In this document: one piece after another, positions 40,485 through 48,557 of the stretch | How the letters are laid out: every line of letters begins with the position of its first letter | Numbering within the stretch: position 1 is the stretch's first letter | Program-made: the position numbers and the translations under genes | Assembly: GCA_947630025.1 (NCBI GenBank) | Contig: CANRFZ010000008.1 | Span: 62,001-126,000, forward strand | Length of the DNA: 64,000 nt | Origin: an uncultured Lachnospiraceae bacterium | Lineage (GTDB): Bacteria > Bacillota > Clostridia > Lachnospirales > Lachnospiraceae | Reading direction: 5' to 3' | The notes under the pieces: model-generated | The model's database searches: none | Told to the model about the DNA's origin: nothing | Seen by the model: only the letters and a program-made list of their open reading frames with translations

Positions 40485-42581
40485 CTACTTCGTCAGCAGC
40501 ATCATGATGTCGTTGCTGCGCGCCACGAATTTGGTCATCTCCTCCGGCTCCAGCGGCGCCTGCTGCAGCATCGCCAGATCATATAGCTGCTCGCAGATCA
40601 TCTTGACATTGTCGCCGTCCTGATGCGCCAGCACATATTCCACCAGCGGATGGTTCGCGTTCAGGATCAGCGTCTCGCCCTCCTTGCCGAACATCCCCAT
40701 ATCCATGCCCTGCATCGAGTACATCTTCATCATGTCCTGCATACGGCGGCTCTCCTCCGCCAGCGTGATCATCGAGGCGATCTTCTTGTTTTTCAGCTTC
40801 TCGACTTTCACCTTGATCTTGTCCTTTTTCAGCACTTTCTTCATCAGCTTGGCCACCGCCTCGCTCTGCTCCTCCAGCTCTTTCTCGGCCTTCTTGGACG
40901 TCTTGGAACGGAACACATCGGTCAGGTCGGCGTCGATGCGCTGGAACTTGATGCCCTCGTTCTTGGCCTCCAACTGGGAGACAAAAGGCTGGTCGATATT
41001 GTGCGTCAGCACTACCGCGTCCATCTTGGCCGCGCGGAACATATTGATATACTGGCTCTGCTGCTTTTCGTCGGTCACATAGTAGATGACTTTTTCTTTC
41101 TTCTCCTCGGCCTCTCCGTTATCTTCCGGCGCATCGGAGCCGCCGTCCGCTCCGACCACTTCCGCCTCTACTTTATCGCCGTTTTCGTCCACCGCTTCCG
41201 CGCTGCCGCCGTCCTCCGACGCAGCGTTTTCCTCCGCTTCGTCGGGATCGATCTTATTGACTTCCAGACACTCGGGCAGCGTCATATACACGCCGTCGAT
41301 ATTTTTAAACAGAATATAATCGGTCATCTTCTCGCAGAACTTGTCGTCCTTTAAGCAGCCGAACTTGATAAACGGGCTGATGTCGTCCCAATATTTCTCG
41401 TACTCCTCTTTCTCGGTCTTGCACATACCGGAGAGTTTGTCCGCCACCTTCTTGGTGATGTATTCGCTGATCTTCTTGACGAAACCGTCGTTCTGCAGCG
41501 CGCTTCTGGACACGTTGAGGGGCAGGTCGGGACAGTCGATCACACCTTTTAACAGAAGCAGGAACTCAGGGATGACTTCCTTGATATTGTCCGCGATAAA
41601 CACCTGATTGTTATACAGCTTGATCGTGCCTTCGATGGACTCGTACTCCATGTTAATCTTAGGGAAATACAGGATGCCCTTCATGTTAAACGGATAGTCC
41701 ATGTTCAGATGAATCCAGAACAACGGCTCCTTATAGTCCTGAAATACCTTGCGGTAAAACTCCAGATACTCCTCCTTGGTGCACTCGCTGGGGTGCTTCG
41801 TCCAGAGGGGCTGCGTCTCGTTCAAAAGCTCCGGACGCTTCTTGATCTTCAGCCGCTGCTCGTCCTCGTCTTTCTCCTTCTTGATCTCCTCCACCACTTC
41901 GTCCGTATCCAGCTTTTCGCTGGCCTTGATGGTCTGCGTGTCCGTGTTGTTGGCCTTGGAGAGATAGATTTCGGTAGGCATGAAAGAACAGTATTTTTTG
42001 ATGACTTCCCTAGCCTTGTACTCGTTGCAGAACTCCAGGCAGTCCTCGTTGATGTAGAGCGTGATCTCCGTGCCGACCTCGGTGCGGGTGCCCGCCTCCA
42101 TGTCAAACTCCGTGCCGCCGTCGCATTCCCAGTGAACCGCCTCGGCGCCGTCCCGATAGGAAAGCGTGTCGATATGCACCGCGTCCGCCACCATAAATGC
42201 GGAGTAGAAGCCCAGACCGAAATGGCCTATGATCTGGTCCTCGTTCGCCTTGTCCTTATATTTCTCGATGAAATCCGTCGCGCCGGAAAAGGCGATCTGG
42301 TTGATGTACTCCTCCACCTCGTCCGCCGTCATACCCAGCCCGTTATCGATGACTTTCAGCGTCTTTTCTTCCGGGTTGACGATCACCTGAATCTTGGCCT
42401 TATAATCGTCCGGGAGCGTATACTCTCCCATCATGTCCAGCTTTTTCAGCTTGGTAATGGCGTCGCATCCGTTGGAAATCAGCTCACGGAAGAAAATATC
42501 GTGATCCGAATAGAGCCACTTCTTGATGATCGGAAAGATATTGTCGCTGTTGATCGATAGATTGCCATGTTTTGCTGCCAT
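40485..42581 (-). CDS. htpG: Hsp90 chaperone HtpG
   Basis: HtpG is an ATP-dependent cytosolic chaperone. The 698-residue protein has the GHKL ATPase start (ELISNGCDAITKLKKLD), DNGLGMTADEVEEY and GHFGLGFYSAFMVAD, then the middle and dimerisation domains. It is longer than typical HtpG (about 620-640) because of a Glu/Asp/Ala/Gly-rich insert around residues 455-505 (EENAASEDGGSAEAVDENGD onward) and an acidic stretch near 225. A CIRCE operator lies upstream (42699-42725), so HrcA control is likely. Confidence 0.97.
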   Translation of the reverse strand: MAAKHGNLSINSDNIFPIIKKWLYSDHDIFFRELISNGCDAITKLKKLDMMGEYTLPDDYKAKIQVIVNPEEKTLKVIDNGLGMTADEVEEYINQIAFSGATDFIEKYKDKANEDQIIGHFGLGFYSAFMVADAVHIDTLSYRDGAEAVHWECDGGTEFDMEAGTRTEVGTEITLYINEDCLEFCNEYKAREVIKKYCSFMPTEIYLSKANNTDTQTIKASEKLDTDEVVEEIKKEKDEDEQRLKIKKRPELLNETQPLWTKHPSECTKEEYLEFYRKVFQDYKEPLFWIHLNMDYPFNMKGILYFPKINMEYESIEGTIKLYNNQVFIADNIKEVIPEFLLLLKGVIDCPDLPLNVSRSALQNDGFVKKISEYITKKVADKLSGMCKTEKEEYEKYWDDISPFIKFGCLKDDKFCEKMTDYILFKNIDGVYMTLPECLEVNKIDPDEAEENAASEDGGSAEAVDENGDKVEAEVVGADGGSDAPEDNGEAEEKKEKVIYYVTDEKQQSQYINMFRAAKMDAVVLTHNIDQPFVSQLEAKNEGIKFQRIDADLTDVFRSKTSKKAEKELEEQSEAVAKLMKKVLKKDKIKVKVEKLKNKKIASMITLAEESRRMQDMMKMYSMQGMDMGMFGKEGETLILNANHPLVEYVLAHQDGDNVKMICEQLYDLAMLQQAPLEPEEMTKFVARSNDIMMLLTK

Positions 42582-42662
42582 GTTGTCACGTCCTTTTCTG
42601 ATATTGATTTTATAAATTGGTTTCTATAAGTTGTTACAAAAGAATGCCGCTTACCAAAAAAC

Positions 42663-42691
42663 AGTTTAATACCTGTGATTTTAGAAGTCAA
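42663..42691 (-). promoter_or_regulatory. htpG promoter
   Basis: On the minus strand, -35 TTGACT (42686-42691) and -10 TAAACT (42663-42668) are 17 bp apart. The preceding ATTTTGTCTTGACTT is identical to the -35 region of ilvE at 45065-45079. Confidence 0.65.
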
Positions 42692-42698
42692 GACAAAA

Positions 42699-42725
42699 TT
42701 AGCACTCAATCGCATTGAGTGCTAA
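42699..42725. promoter_or_regulatory. CIRCE operator (HrcA site)
   Basis: TTAGCACTC (42699-42707), nine-base spacer, GAGTGCTAA (42717-42725): an exact match to the CIRCE consensus. It lies just upstream of the htpG -35 box rather than downstream of the start site. Confidence 0.95.
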
Positions 42726-42779
42726 TAATTTGCCTTTTATGATGTCCAAACCGCCTTTTTATGCGGCCTGCGGGATTTC

Positions 42780-43883
42780 TTAACTTTTTATAAAATCGCT
42801 GAAATACGATCCGTATACGTCAAAGAAATCCTGCGTCGTAACGTTTTCGTCATGGATGAAAGCCACGCTGTCCCACAACTCCTCGTTCAGATCTCTGGTC
42901 AGCGTCTCCACATAGGCGTCGTACTCCTGTCCGAACGCCTCGGCCCTGCGTCTGTCTACGATTTTGACTTTGTTGGCGTCCGTCTCCTCGCGGTCAAAGG
43001 CGCTCAGGCACTTGATGATATGATACCCGTCCTCCGTCTCCACGATGTCGCTGATCTCGTCTTTGCCCAGATTAAAGGCCGCCGTCTCAAAAGCCTCGTC
43101 CATCTCGCCTTTGCCGAAAGAATAAGTGGCCGTGTCGTCCTCGCTATAGCGGCGGATCAGTTCGTCAAAATCCGAGCCCTCCCGCGCCAGTTCTAACACC
43201 TCGCAGGCTTCCTCATAGGCTTCCTCTCTGGCGTGCTCCGTGTAGGCGATCCGCTTGCCCGTGCCGTCCAGCGCATAAGTGCGGATCAGGATATGCTGCA
43301 CGGTGATGGTCCGCGCCTCGTCGTCGCTGATTTCCGGGTTGATGTCGCGGATGGTATACTGATACACCTTCTGTGCCAGCGCAAACTCCTTATACATATC
43401 GCAGATCGTCTTCTCCGTGACGCCCAACAGCTCGATCTCGGTCGCGTTCAACGAGCCGTAATAGGCTGCGGCGGCATTCTCGGCCTGCTCTTTTTCCTCG
43501 TCTGTCAGCTCCACCTGATACCGGTCCGCCATCAGGCTCATTGTCTTGATCCGCGCGATCTGCGCCAGCGCGATATCCTTTACGTTCTGCTCCAGCGTCA
43601 CGCCGTCCATGTCGGTATCCCAGATCTCCGCGCCAAACACGCTCTCGTAGCGGTTCTGGATGTTGGTCAGATAGACCATGATCTCCGGCAGCCTGCAGAC
43701 GCTGGACTCGATCCGGAAGACCTCGTCCTTCTCAAAGCCCGTCGTCAGGACGACCTTTGTGCCGCTTCCGTCTGTGCCGCGGCTGCCGCAGCCGGCCATG
43801 CCTGCCAGACAGACCGCCGCCAGACAGACCGCCGCCGTTTTTCGCCATCTCCTGCTTTTATCCATCATCCCGTGCCGCGCCAT
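42780..43883 (-). CDS. Peptidylprolyl isomerase lipoprotein (SurA/PrsA-like)
   Basis: The 367-residue protein has a basic N-terminus and a lipobox (AVCLAGMAGC, Cys about residue 32), so it is anchored outside the membrane. A helical chaperone region follows, then a parvulin-type domain (ISDDEARTITVQHILIRTY, then REGSDFDELIRRYSED, FGKGEM and DGYHIIKCL). PrsA/SurA proteins fold exported proteins. ATG 43883 has GGAG 5 bp upstream; an in-frame ATG at 43868 is possible. It follows ilvE by 15 bp, probably co-transcribed. Confidence 0.88.
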   Translation of the reverse strand: MARHGMMDKSRRWRKTAAVCLAAVCLAGMAGCGSRGTDGSGTKVVLTTGFEKDEVFRIESSVCRLPEIMVYLTNIQNRYESVFGAEIWDTDMDGVTLEQNVKDIALAQIARIKTMSLMADRYQVELTDEEKEQAENAAAAYYGSLNATEIELLGVTEKTICDMYKEFALAQKVYQYTIRDINPEISDDEARTITVQHILIRTYALDGTGKRIAYTEHAREEAYEEACEVLELAREGSDFDELIRRYSEDDTATYSFGKGEMDEAFETAAFNLGKDEISDIVETEDGYHIIKCLSAFDREETDANKVKIVDRRRAEAFGQEYDAYVETLTRDLNEELWDSVAFIHDENVTTQDFFDVYGSYFSDFIKS

Positions 43884-43898
43884 CCAAACTCCGACTTG

Positions 43899-44924
43899 TT
43901 ATTCGATCACCTGTATCCAGCCTTCCGGCGCCTCGATGCGTCCCATCTGGATACCTGTCAGTGTGTCGTACAGTTTCTTCGTGACCGGCCCCATCTCGTT
44001 CATGCCGCTGGGGAACGCGATCTCTTTGCCGTGATCCACGATCTTGCCCACCGGCGAGATGACCGCCGCCGTGCCGCACAGACCGCACTCCGCAAACTCC
44101 TTGACTTCCTCGAACGGAACAGGTCTCTCCTCGACTTCCAGACCGAGATAGTCCTTGGCAACGACCATCAGCGAACGTCTCGTGATGGACGGCAGGATAC
44201 TCCCGGACTTGGGCGTTACGATCTTGTTATCCTTGGTGACGAACAGGAAATTGGCGCCGCCCGTCTCCTCGACGTTGGTTCTGGTGCCCGCATCCAGATA
44301 CATATTTTCGTCATACCCTTCCTCGTGGGCGGTGACGATTGCATGGAGGCTCATCGCATAGTTGAGGCCCGCCTTGATGTGGCCCGTGCCGTGCGGCGCC
44401 GCCCGATCAAAATCGCTCACTTTGATCGTGAGGGGCTTGATGCCGCCCTTGAAATAAGGGCCTACCGGCGTCGTAAAGATTCTGAACTGATATTCCTCGG
44501 CGGGCTTGACGCCGATCACCGCGGAACTGCCGAACATATACGGACGAATGTAGAGCGTCGCGCCGGAGCCGTAGGGCGGCACGTACGCTGCGTTGGCGGC
44601 CACCGCATCGATTACCGCCTGCACGAAGCGCTCCTTGGGGAATACCGGCATCTCCAGTCTCCGGCAGGAATCCTCCATGCGCTGCGCGTTTAAGTCGGGG
44701 CGGAACGTCACGATGCGGCCATCCTGCGTCGTGTACGCCTTCATTCCCTCGAAACAGGTCTGCGCATACTGGAGCACGCCCGCGCATTCGTTGATCACGA
44801 TGTTGGCGTCGGACACCAGCGCGCCCTCGTCCCATGCGCCGTTTTTATAGTTGGCCACGAACCTCTTGTCCGTCTCATGATAGCCGAACCCGAGATTGGC
44901 CCAGTCGATGTTTTTCTTTTCCAT
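43899..44924 (-). CDS. ilvE: Branched-chain amino acid aminotransferase
   Basis: The PLP enzyme interconverts Leu/Ile/Val and their keto acids. The 341-residue protein belongs to the fold-IV class II group: CFEGMKAYTTQDGRIVTFRP near the start, HIKAGLNYAMSL with the PLP-binding Lys near 192, and EETGGANFLFV, then GTAAVISPVG. The start ATG 44924 follows GGAGGAAGAAGGGG. The 5' leader carries a terminator-like hairpin (44983-45000) among A+T repeats, which suggests attenuation. Confidence 0.96.
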   Translation of the reverse strand: MEKKNIDWANLGFGYHETDKRFVANYKNGAWDEGALVSDANIVINECAGVLQYAQTCFEGMKAYTTQDGRIVTFRPDLNAQRMEDSCRRLEMPVFPKERFVQAVIDAVAANAAYVPPYGSGATLYIRPYMFGSSAVIGVKPAEEYQFRIFTTPVGPYFKGGIKPLTIKVSDFDRAAPHGTGHIKAGLNYAMSLHAIVTAHEEGYDENMYLDAGTRTNVEETGGANFLFVTKDNKIVTPKSGSILPSITRRSLMVVAKDYLGLEVEERPVPFEEVKEFAECGLCGTAAVISPVGKIVDHGKEIAFPSGMNEMGPVTKKLYDTLTGIQMGRIEAPEGWIQVIE

Positions 44925-44939
44925 GATACCCCTTCTTCC

Positions 44940-45079
44940 TCCGTGTTGTTTTGGTTTTAAAAATTTTTAAAATTTTGATTTTAAAAAGCAGGCTGCCTGC
45001 CGTTTTCGATTTTAAAATTTTGGTTTTAAAAATTTCTGTTTTAATATTATACCTTTGCCCTTAAAAGTCAAGACAAAAT
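44940..45079 (-). promoter_or_regulatory. ilvE promoter and leader with terminator-like hairpin
   Basis: The -35 TTGACT lies at 45066-45071, with -10 TAATAT at 45044-45049. Read toward ilvE, the leader has TTTTAAAA-type repeats on both sides of GCAGG-CAG-CCTGC-TTTTT (45000 down to 44983), an intrinsic terminator placed before the gene. No T-box motif was recognised. Confidence 0.5.
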
Positions 45080-45195
45080 CCGCCGCCCGGCAGTGCGGCA
45101 CAGACGATTCCCACAGACCGCTCCCACCCGGCAGTGCGGCGCGGATGGCTCCCTACGGGCTGCGCAGACTACAGCCGGCATAAGGCAGCCCTGCA

Positions 45196-47076
45196 TCACA
45201 GTACGGCGTTGACGATCTCCAGCGCCACGTCGTAGGCGTAATCTTTCACCGCCTTCTCGCACAACCTGAGCATCTTGCGGTCCGCCTCCGGGCGGTCGTA
45301 CCGTTTCAGCTCCTCCAGCTTCAGGTTCACGCTGTCGCCGTCGAAGTCGTCCAGCCGGCCCGCCAGCTCCCGCAGCGCCTTCTTCCACTCGTCGTCCGAG
45401 ATCCGCACTTTGGGTTCTTCCTTCGCGGGCTTGGCGGCCTTGCCGCTCTTTTTCGCGTTGCCGTCGAGATAGGTTTTCAGATCCTTGCTCATGCTTTTCA
45501 TCAGGTTGAACAGGATGGGCGAGCGCACCTCCACGTCCTCCAACTGCCCCGCCTTGCTCATCTTTTCCAGTTCAAAAGCCTCGTCCGCCAGATCGTCGGC
45601 GCCGACGTTGCGGGCGTTGCCTTTCAGCGAGTGCACGATGATCGCGAAGCCGGACATATCCCGTTTCTTTAGGAAATCCTGCAGCGCCTCCTCCTTTTCC
45701 TTCAGGATCGTGTGGAAATCGTTGAGCACCTTGCCGTAGAGCTCCCTGTTATTGCCCATATATTTCAGGCCGTTGCGCATATTGAAGCCGATGCCGCGCA
45801 GCTTCGTCTCCTGCATACTGACTTCCGCCTCGTCCTCCTCGTCGCCGCCGGCGCCTTTCTGCTCGTCCTTGGTCAGATAGACCAGATTGGCGGGGAGATA
45901 CCGGATCAGCATTTCCTCGAACTTCTCGGAGTCAATGGGCTTCGTCAGGTAATCTTGGAAGCCTTCCTCCAGATAATATTCCCTTGCGCCCGTCACCGCG
46001 TTGGCCGTCAGTGCGATCACCGGCGTATTCACGGCGGGATTGCCCTCCATCTCCTTGATCGCATGGAGCGTCTCGACGCCGTCCATAACGGGCATCATAT
46101 GGTCTAAGCAGATCACGTCGTACGTCTTGCGTTTCAGCAGCTCCAGACATTCCTGTCCGCTGCCCGCCACGTCCACCTGCAGCCGCGTCTCCTTGAGCAG
46201 TCCCTGCGCCACCGCCAGATTCATCGCGTTATCGTCCACCACCAGCACCCGGCCCATGGGCGCGATAAATTTCTGCCTGTAATTTTTGGCGCTTACCAGA
46301 CTCTCGTTATACTGCTGCTCGAAGTCCCCCAGCGGCTCCTTGTCGATGACCTTCTGCACCAGCGTAAAAGAGAAGACCGAGCCTTTGCCGTAAGTGCTCT
46401 GCACTTCCAGCTTGCCGCCCAGCATCGTCACCAGACGGTTGGTGATGGCCAGCCCCAGTCCGGTTCTGTCGTTGGTATCACGTCTGGCCATGTCCATGCG
46501 CTGAAATGCGCCGAACAGTTTCGACAGATCTTTCTCCCGGATGCCTACGCCGGTGTCCTCTACCGCCAGCTTCAGCGTGACCGCATCGTCTCCGGCCCAC
46601 TCCCAGCCCAGATGGAGCGTGACCTTGCCCTTCTCGGTGTACTTGACGGCGTTGGTGAGCAGGTTGTTGAGAATCTGTCTGATATGCAGCTCGTCGCCGG
46701 ACAGTTTATGGGGAACGTCTCTGGCGATGTCCAGCTCCAGATCCAGCTTCTTTTTGCGCAGATGCACCGAGATGCCGTTGATCAGATCGTTCAGCATGGA
46801 GCTGATGTCATACACGCCTTCCGAAAGCGTCATCTGTCCGGCCTCCAGCTTCGTGAAGTCCAGAATATCGCTGACCAGCGTCAGCAGCACGTTGCCCGCG
46901 TGCCGGATATCCAGCGCGTATTCTTTGATCGCATCCTCCTGACTCTCCCTGAGAATCAGTTCGTTCAGCCCCAGGATCGTGTTGATCGGCGTGCGCAGTT
47001 CATGCGACATATTGGCCAGAAAGATATCCTGTGAATTGACGGCCTCGACGTTATTTTTCTGTTTCTCCTGACTCAT
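45196..47076 (-). CDS. Soluble hybrid histidine kinase with receiver and HPt domains
   Basis: The 626-residue protein has no signal, membrane or PAS domain before the kinase. It begins directly with HisKA (LANMSHELRTPINTILGLNEL, His25) and HATPase_c (NNLLTNAVKYTE, DRTGLGLAI). A receiver follows (VLVVDDNAMNLAVAQGL, Asp in DVICLDHMMPVMDG) and then an HPt domain with IIVHSLKGNARNVGA. It is a self-contained phosphorelay that must receive its input from a partner. ATG 47076 has AGGGG upstream. The C-terminal charged tail after the HPt is unusual. No cognate regulator gene is adjacent. Confidence 0.92.
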   Translation of the reverse strand: MSQEKQKNNVEAVNSQDIFLANMSHELRTPINTILGLNELILRESQEDAIKEYALDIRHAGNVLLTLVSDILDFTKLEAGQMTLSEGVYDISSMLNDLINGISVHLRKKKLDLELDIARDVPHKLSGDELHIRQILNNLLTNAVKYTEKGKVTLHLGWEWAGDDAVTLKLAVEDTGVGIREKDLSKLFGAFQRMDMARRDTNDRTGLGLAITNRLVTMLGGKLEVQSTYGKGSVFSFTLVQKVIDKEPLGDFEQQYNESLVSAKNYRQKFIAPMGRVLVVDDNAMNLAVAQGLLKETRLQVDVAGSGQECLELLKRKTYDVICLDHMMPVMDGVETLHAIKEMEGNPAVNTPVIALTANAVTGAREYYLEEGFQDYLTKPIDSEKFEEMLIRYLPANLVYLTKDEQKGAGGDEEDEAEVSMQETKLRGIGFNMRNGLKYMGNNRELYGKVLNDFHTILKEKEEALQDFLKKRDMSGFAIIVHSLKGNARNVGADDLADEAFELEKMSKAGQLEDVEVRSPILFNLMKSMSKDLKTYLDGNAKKSGKAAKPAKEEPKVRISDDEWKKALRELAGRLDDFDGDSVNLKLEELKRYDRPEADRKMLRLCEKAVKDYAYDVALEIVNAVL

Positions 47077-47163
47077 AATTTTCCCCTTCCCTGATGTATT
47101 GCCCGTGATACATCCCCTCATCCGCCCGCGGCGTCCCTGCAGGCTGCGGGCTGGCGCGGCTGT

Positions 47164-47655
47164 TCAGCCTTTTCTCTCATATTTGACAAACCGGTAGACC
47201 AGATCGAAATACGTCTGTTCCTCGCTCTCCGCGGTGATCTCCCACGCCTCGTCCTCGTCCAGATTCGGCACGTAGGCGTCCGCCTCGTAGACATGGTCGA
47301 TCTTCGTCACATGGGCCACGCTGCAGTAGGGCAGCATCATGCGGTACACGCTCTCGCCGCCGATAATGTAGATCTCCTCGTCCGGGTACGCTTTCAGCCT
47401 GTCCAGCAGCTCCTCCTGACTGTGTACGACGATCGCGCCCTTTACCTGATAATCGGGATGGGACGACAGAATAATATTGGTGCGGTTCTGTAACGGCTGC
47501 TTCTGCGGAAATGTCTCCAGCGTCTTGCGCCCCAGCACCACCACTTTGCCGGTGGTCTCCTGCCGGAAAAACTTGTGATCCGCCGGTATGCTGACGAGCA
47601 GGCTGTTCCGGCAGCCGATGGCCCAGTTATTGTCCACCGCTACGATCATGTTCAT
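47164..47655 (-). CDS. folA: Dihydrofolate reductase
   Basis: The 163-residue enzyme reduces dihydrofolate with NADPH, regenerating the folate consumed by ThyA. Visible signatures are MNMIVAVDNNWAIGCRNSLL, the VVVLGRKTLETFP cofactor loop and IYIIGGESVYRMML. ATG 47655 is chosen because GGAGGAAAGCAC precedes it. It follows thyA by 25 bp, the classic thyA-folA order. Confidence 0.95.
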   Translation of the reverse strand: MNMIVAVDNNWAIGCRNSLLVSIPADHKFFRQETTGKVVVLGRKTLETFPQKQPLQNRTNIILSSHPDYQVKGAIVVHSQEELLDRLKAYPDEEIYIIGGESVYRMMLPYCSVAHVTKIDHVYEADAYVPNLDEDEAWEITAESEEQTYFDLVYRFVKYERKG

Positions 47656-47680
47656 GTGCTTTCCTCCGTCTCTCCCACGA

Positions 47681-48529
47681 CTATATCGCAATGGGGATAT
47701 TCTCGATCTGCGGCCCTGTGACATAATTCTCCACGGACACGTCGTTTCTCGTAAACTGATAAAAATCCGTGACGTCCGGATTTAAGTGGAACACCGGCGC
47801 GTCGTAAACAGGTCTGGCAATCAGCTCCTCGATGATCGGGATGTGCCTGTCATAGATATGGGCGTCGGCGATCACGTGCACCAGCTCGCCCGGCTCCATC
47901 CCGCACACCTGCGCCAGCATATGTACGAGCACCGCATACTGCACCACGTTCCAGTTATTGGCCGCCAGCACGTCCTGAGAACGCTGGTTCAGCACCGCGT
48001 TCAGCGTCAGCTTCTCATGCCCCTTCTTCTGCGTCACGTTAAAAGTCATACTGTACGCACACGGATACAGATTCATCTCGCTAAGATCCTGATGCACATA
48101 CAGGTTGGTGATGATGCGGCGGCTGAACGGATTGTTTTTCAGGTCATAAATCACCCTGTCCACCTGATCCATCATGCCTTCCCGGTAACGGTGTTTGACG
48201 CCCATCTGATAGCCGTAAGCCTTGCCGATGGAGCCGTCCTCGTCCGCCCACTGATCCCAGATATGACTGTGCAGGTCGTGTATGTTATTGGACTTCTGCT
48301 GCCAGATCCATAGCATCTCGTCGGTGGCGCTTTTCAGCGCCGTCCTCCTCAGCGTCAGGATCGGAAACTCCTGCGACAGATCATAACGGTTCACGACGCC
48401 GAACTTCTTCACCGTGTAGGCGGGCGTTCCGTCCTCCCAATGGGGGCGCACCTTCTCGCCCTCCGTGCTGGTGCCGTTCTCCAGAATATCCCGGCACATC
48501 GCTATAAAAATATTGTCCGCCAGACTCAT
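47681..48529 (-). CDS. thyA: Thymidylate synthase
   Basis: The 282-residue enzyme converts dUMP to dTMP using methylene-tetrahydrofolate. It has the phosphate-binding RRIITNLY region, the catalytic Cys in LYPCAYSMTFNV, LNQRSQDVLAANNWNVVQYA and IADAHIYDRHIP. The active-site motif normally reads P-P-C-H; here it is Y-P-C-A, and the FN loop is NNWNV. This is a divergent ThyA group rather than the E. coli type. It is followed by folA and preceded by the beta-CASP gene (28 bp). Confidence 0.93.
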   Translation of the reverse strand: MSLADNIFIAMCRDILENGTSTEGEKVRPHWEDGTPAYTVKKFGVVNRYDLSQEFPILTLRRTALKSATDEMLWIWQQKSNNIHDLHSHIWDQWADEDGSIGKAYGYQMGVKHRYREGMMDQVDRVIYDLKNNPFSRRIITNLYVHQDLSEMNLYPCAYSMTFNVTQKKGHEKLTLNAVLNQRSQDVLAANNWNVVQYAVLVHMLAQVCGMEPGELVHVIADAHIYDRHIPIIEELIARPVYDAPVFHLNPDVTDFYQFTRNDVSVENYVTGPQIENIPIAI

Positions 48530-48557
48530 TTTAATCCCCGTTCCTCACACATTTCCC

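Noticed and set aside
45084-45140. Direct repeat CCCGGCAGTGCGGC (two copies) downstream of the hybrid kinase
   Set aside because: Short G+C-rich repeat between genes with no further copies or pairing; not enough to call an element.
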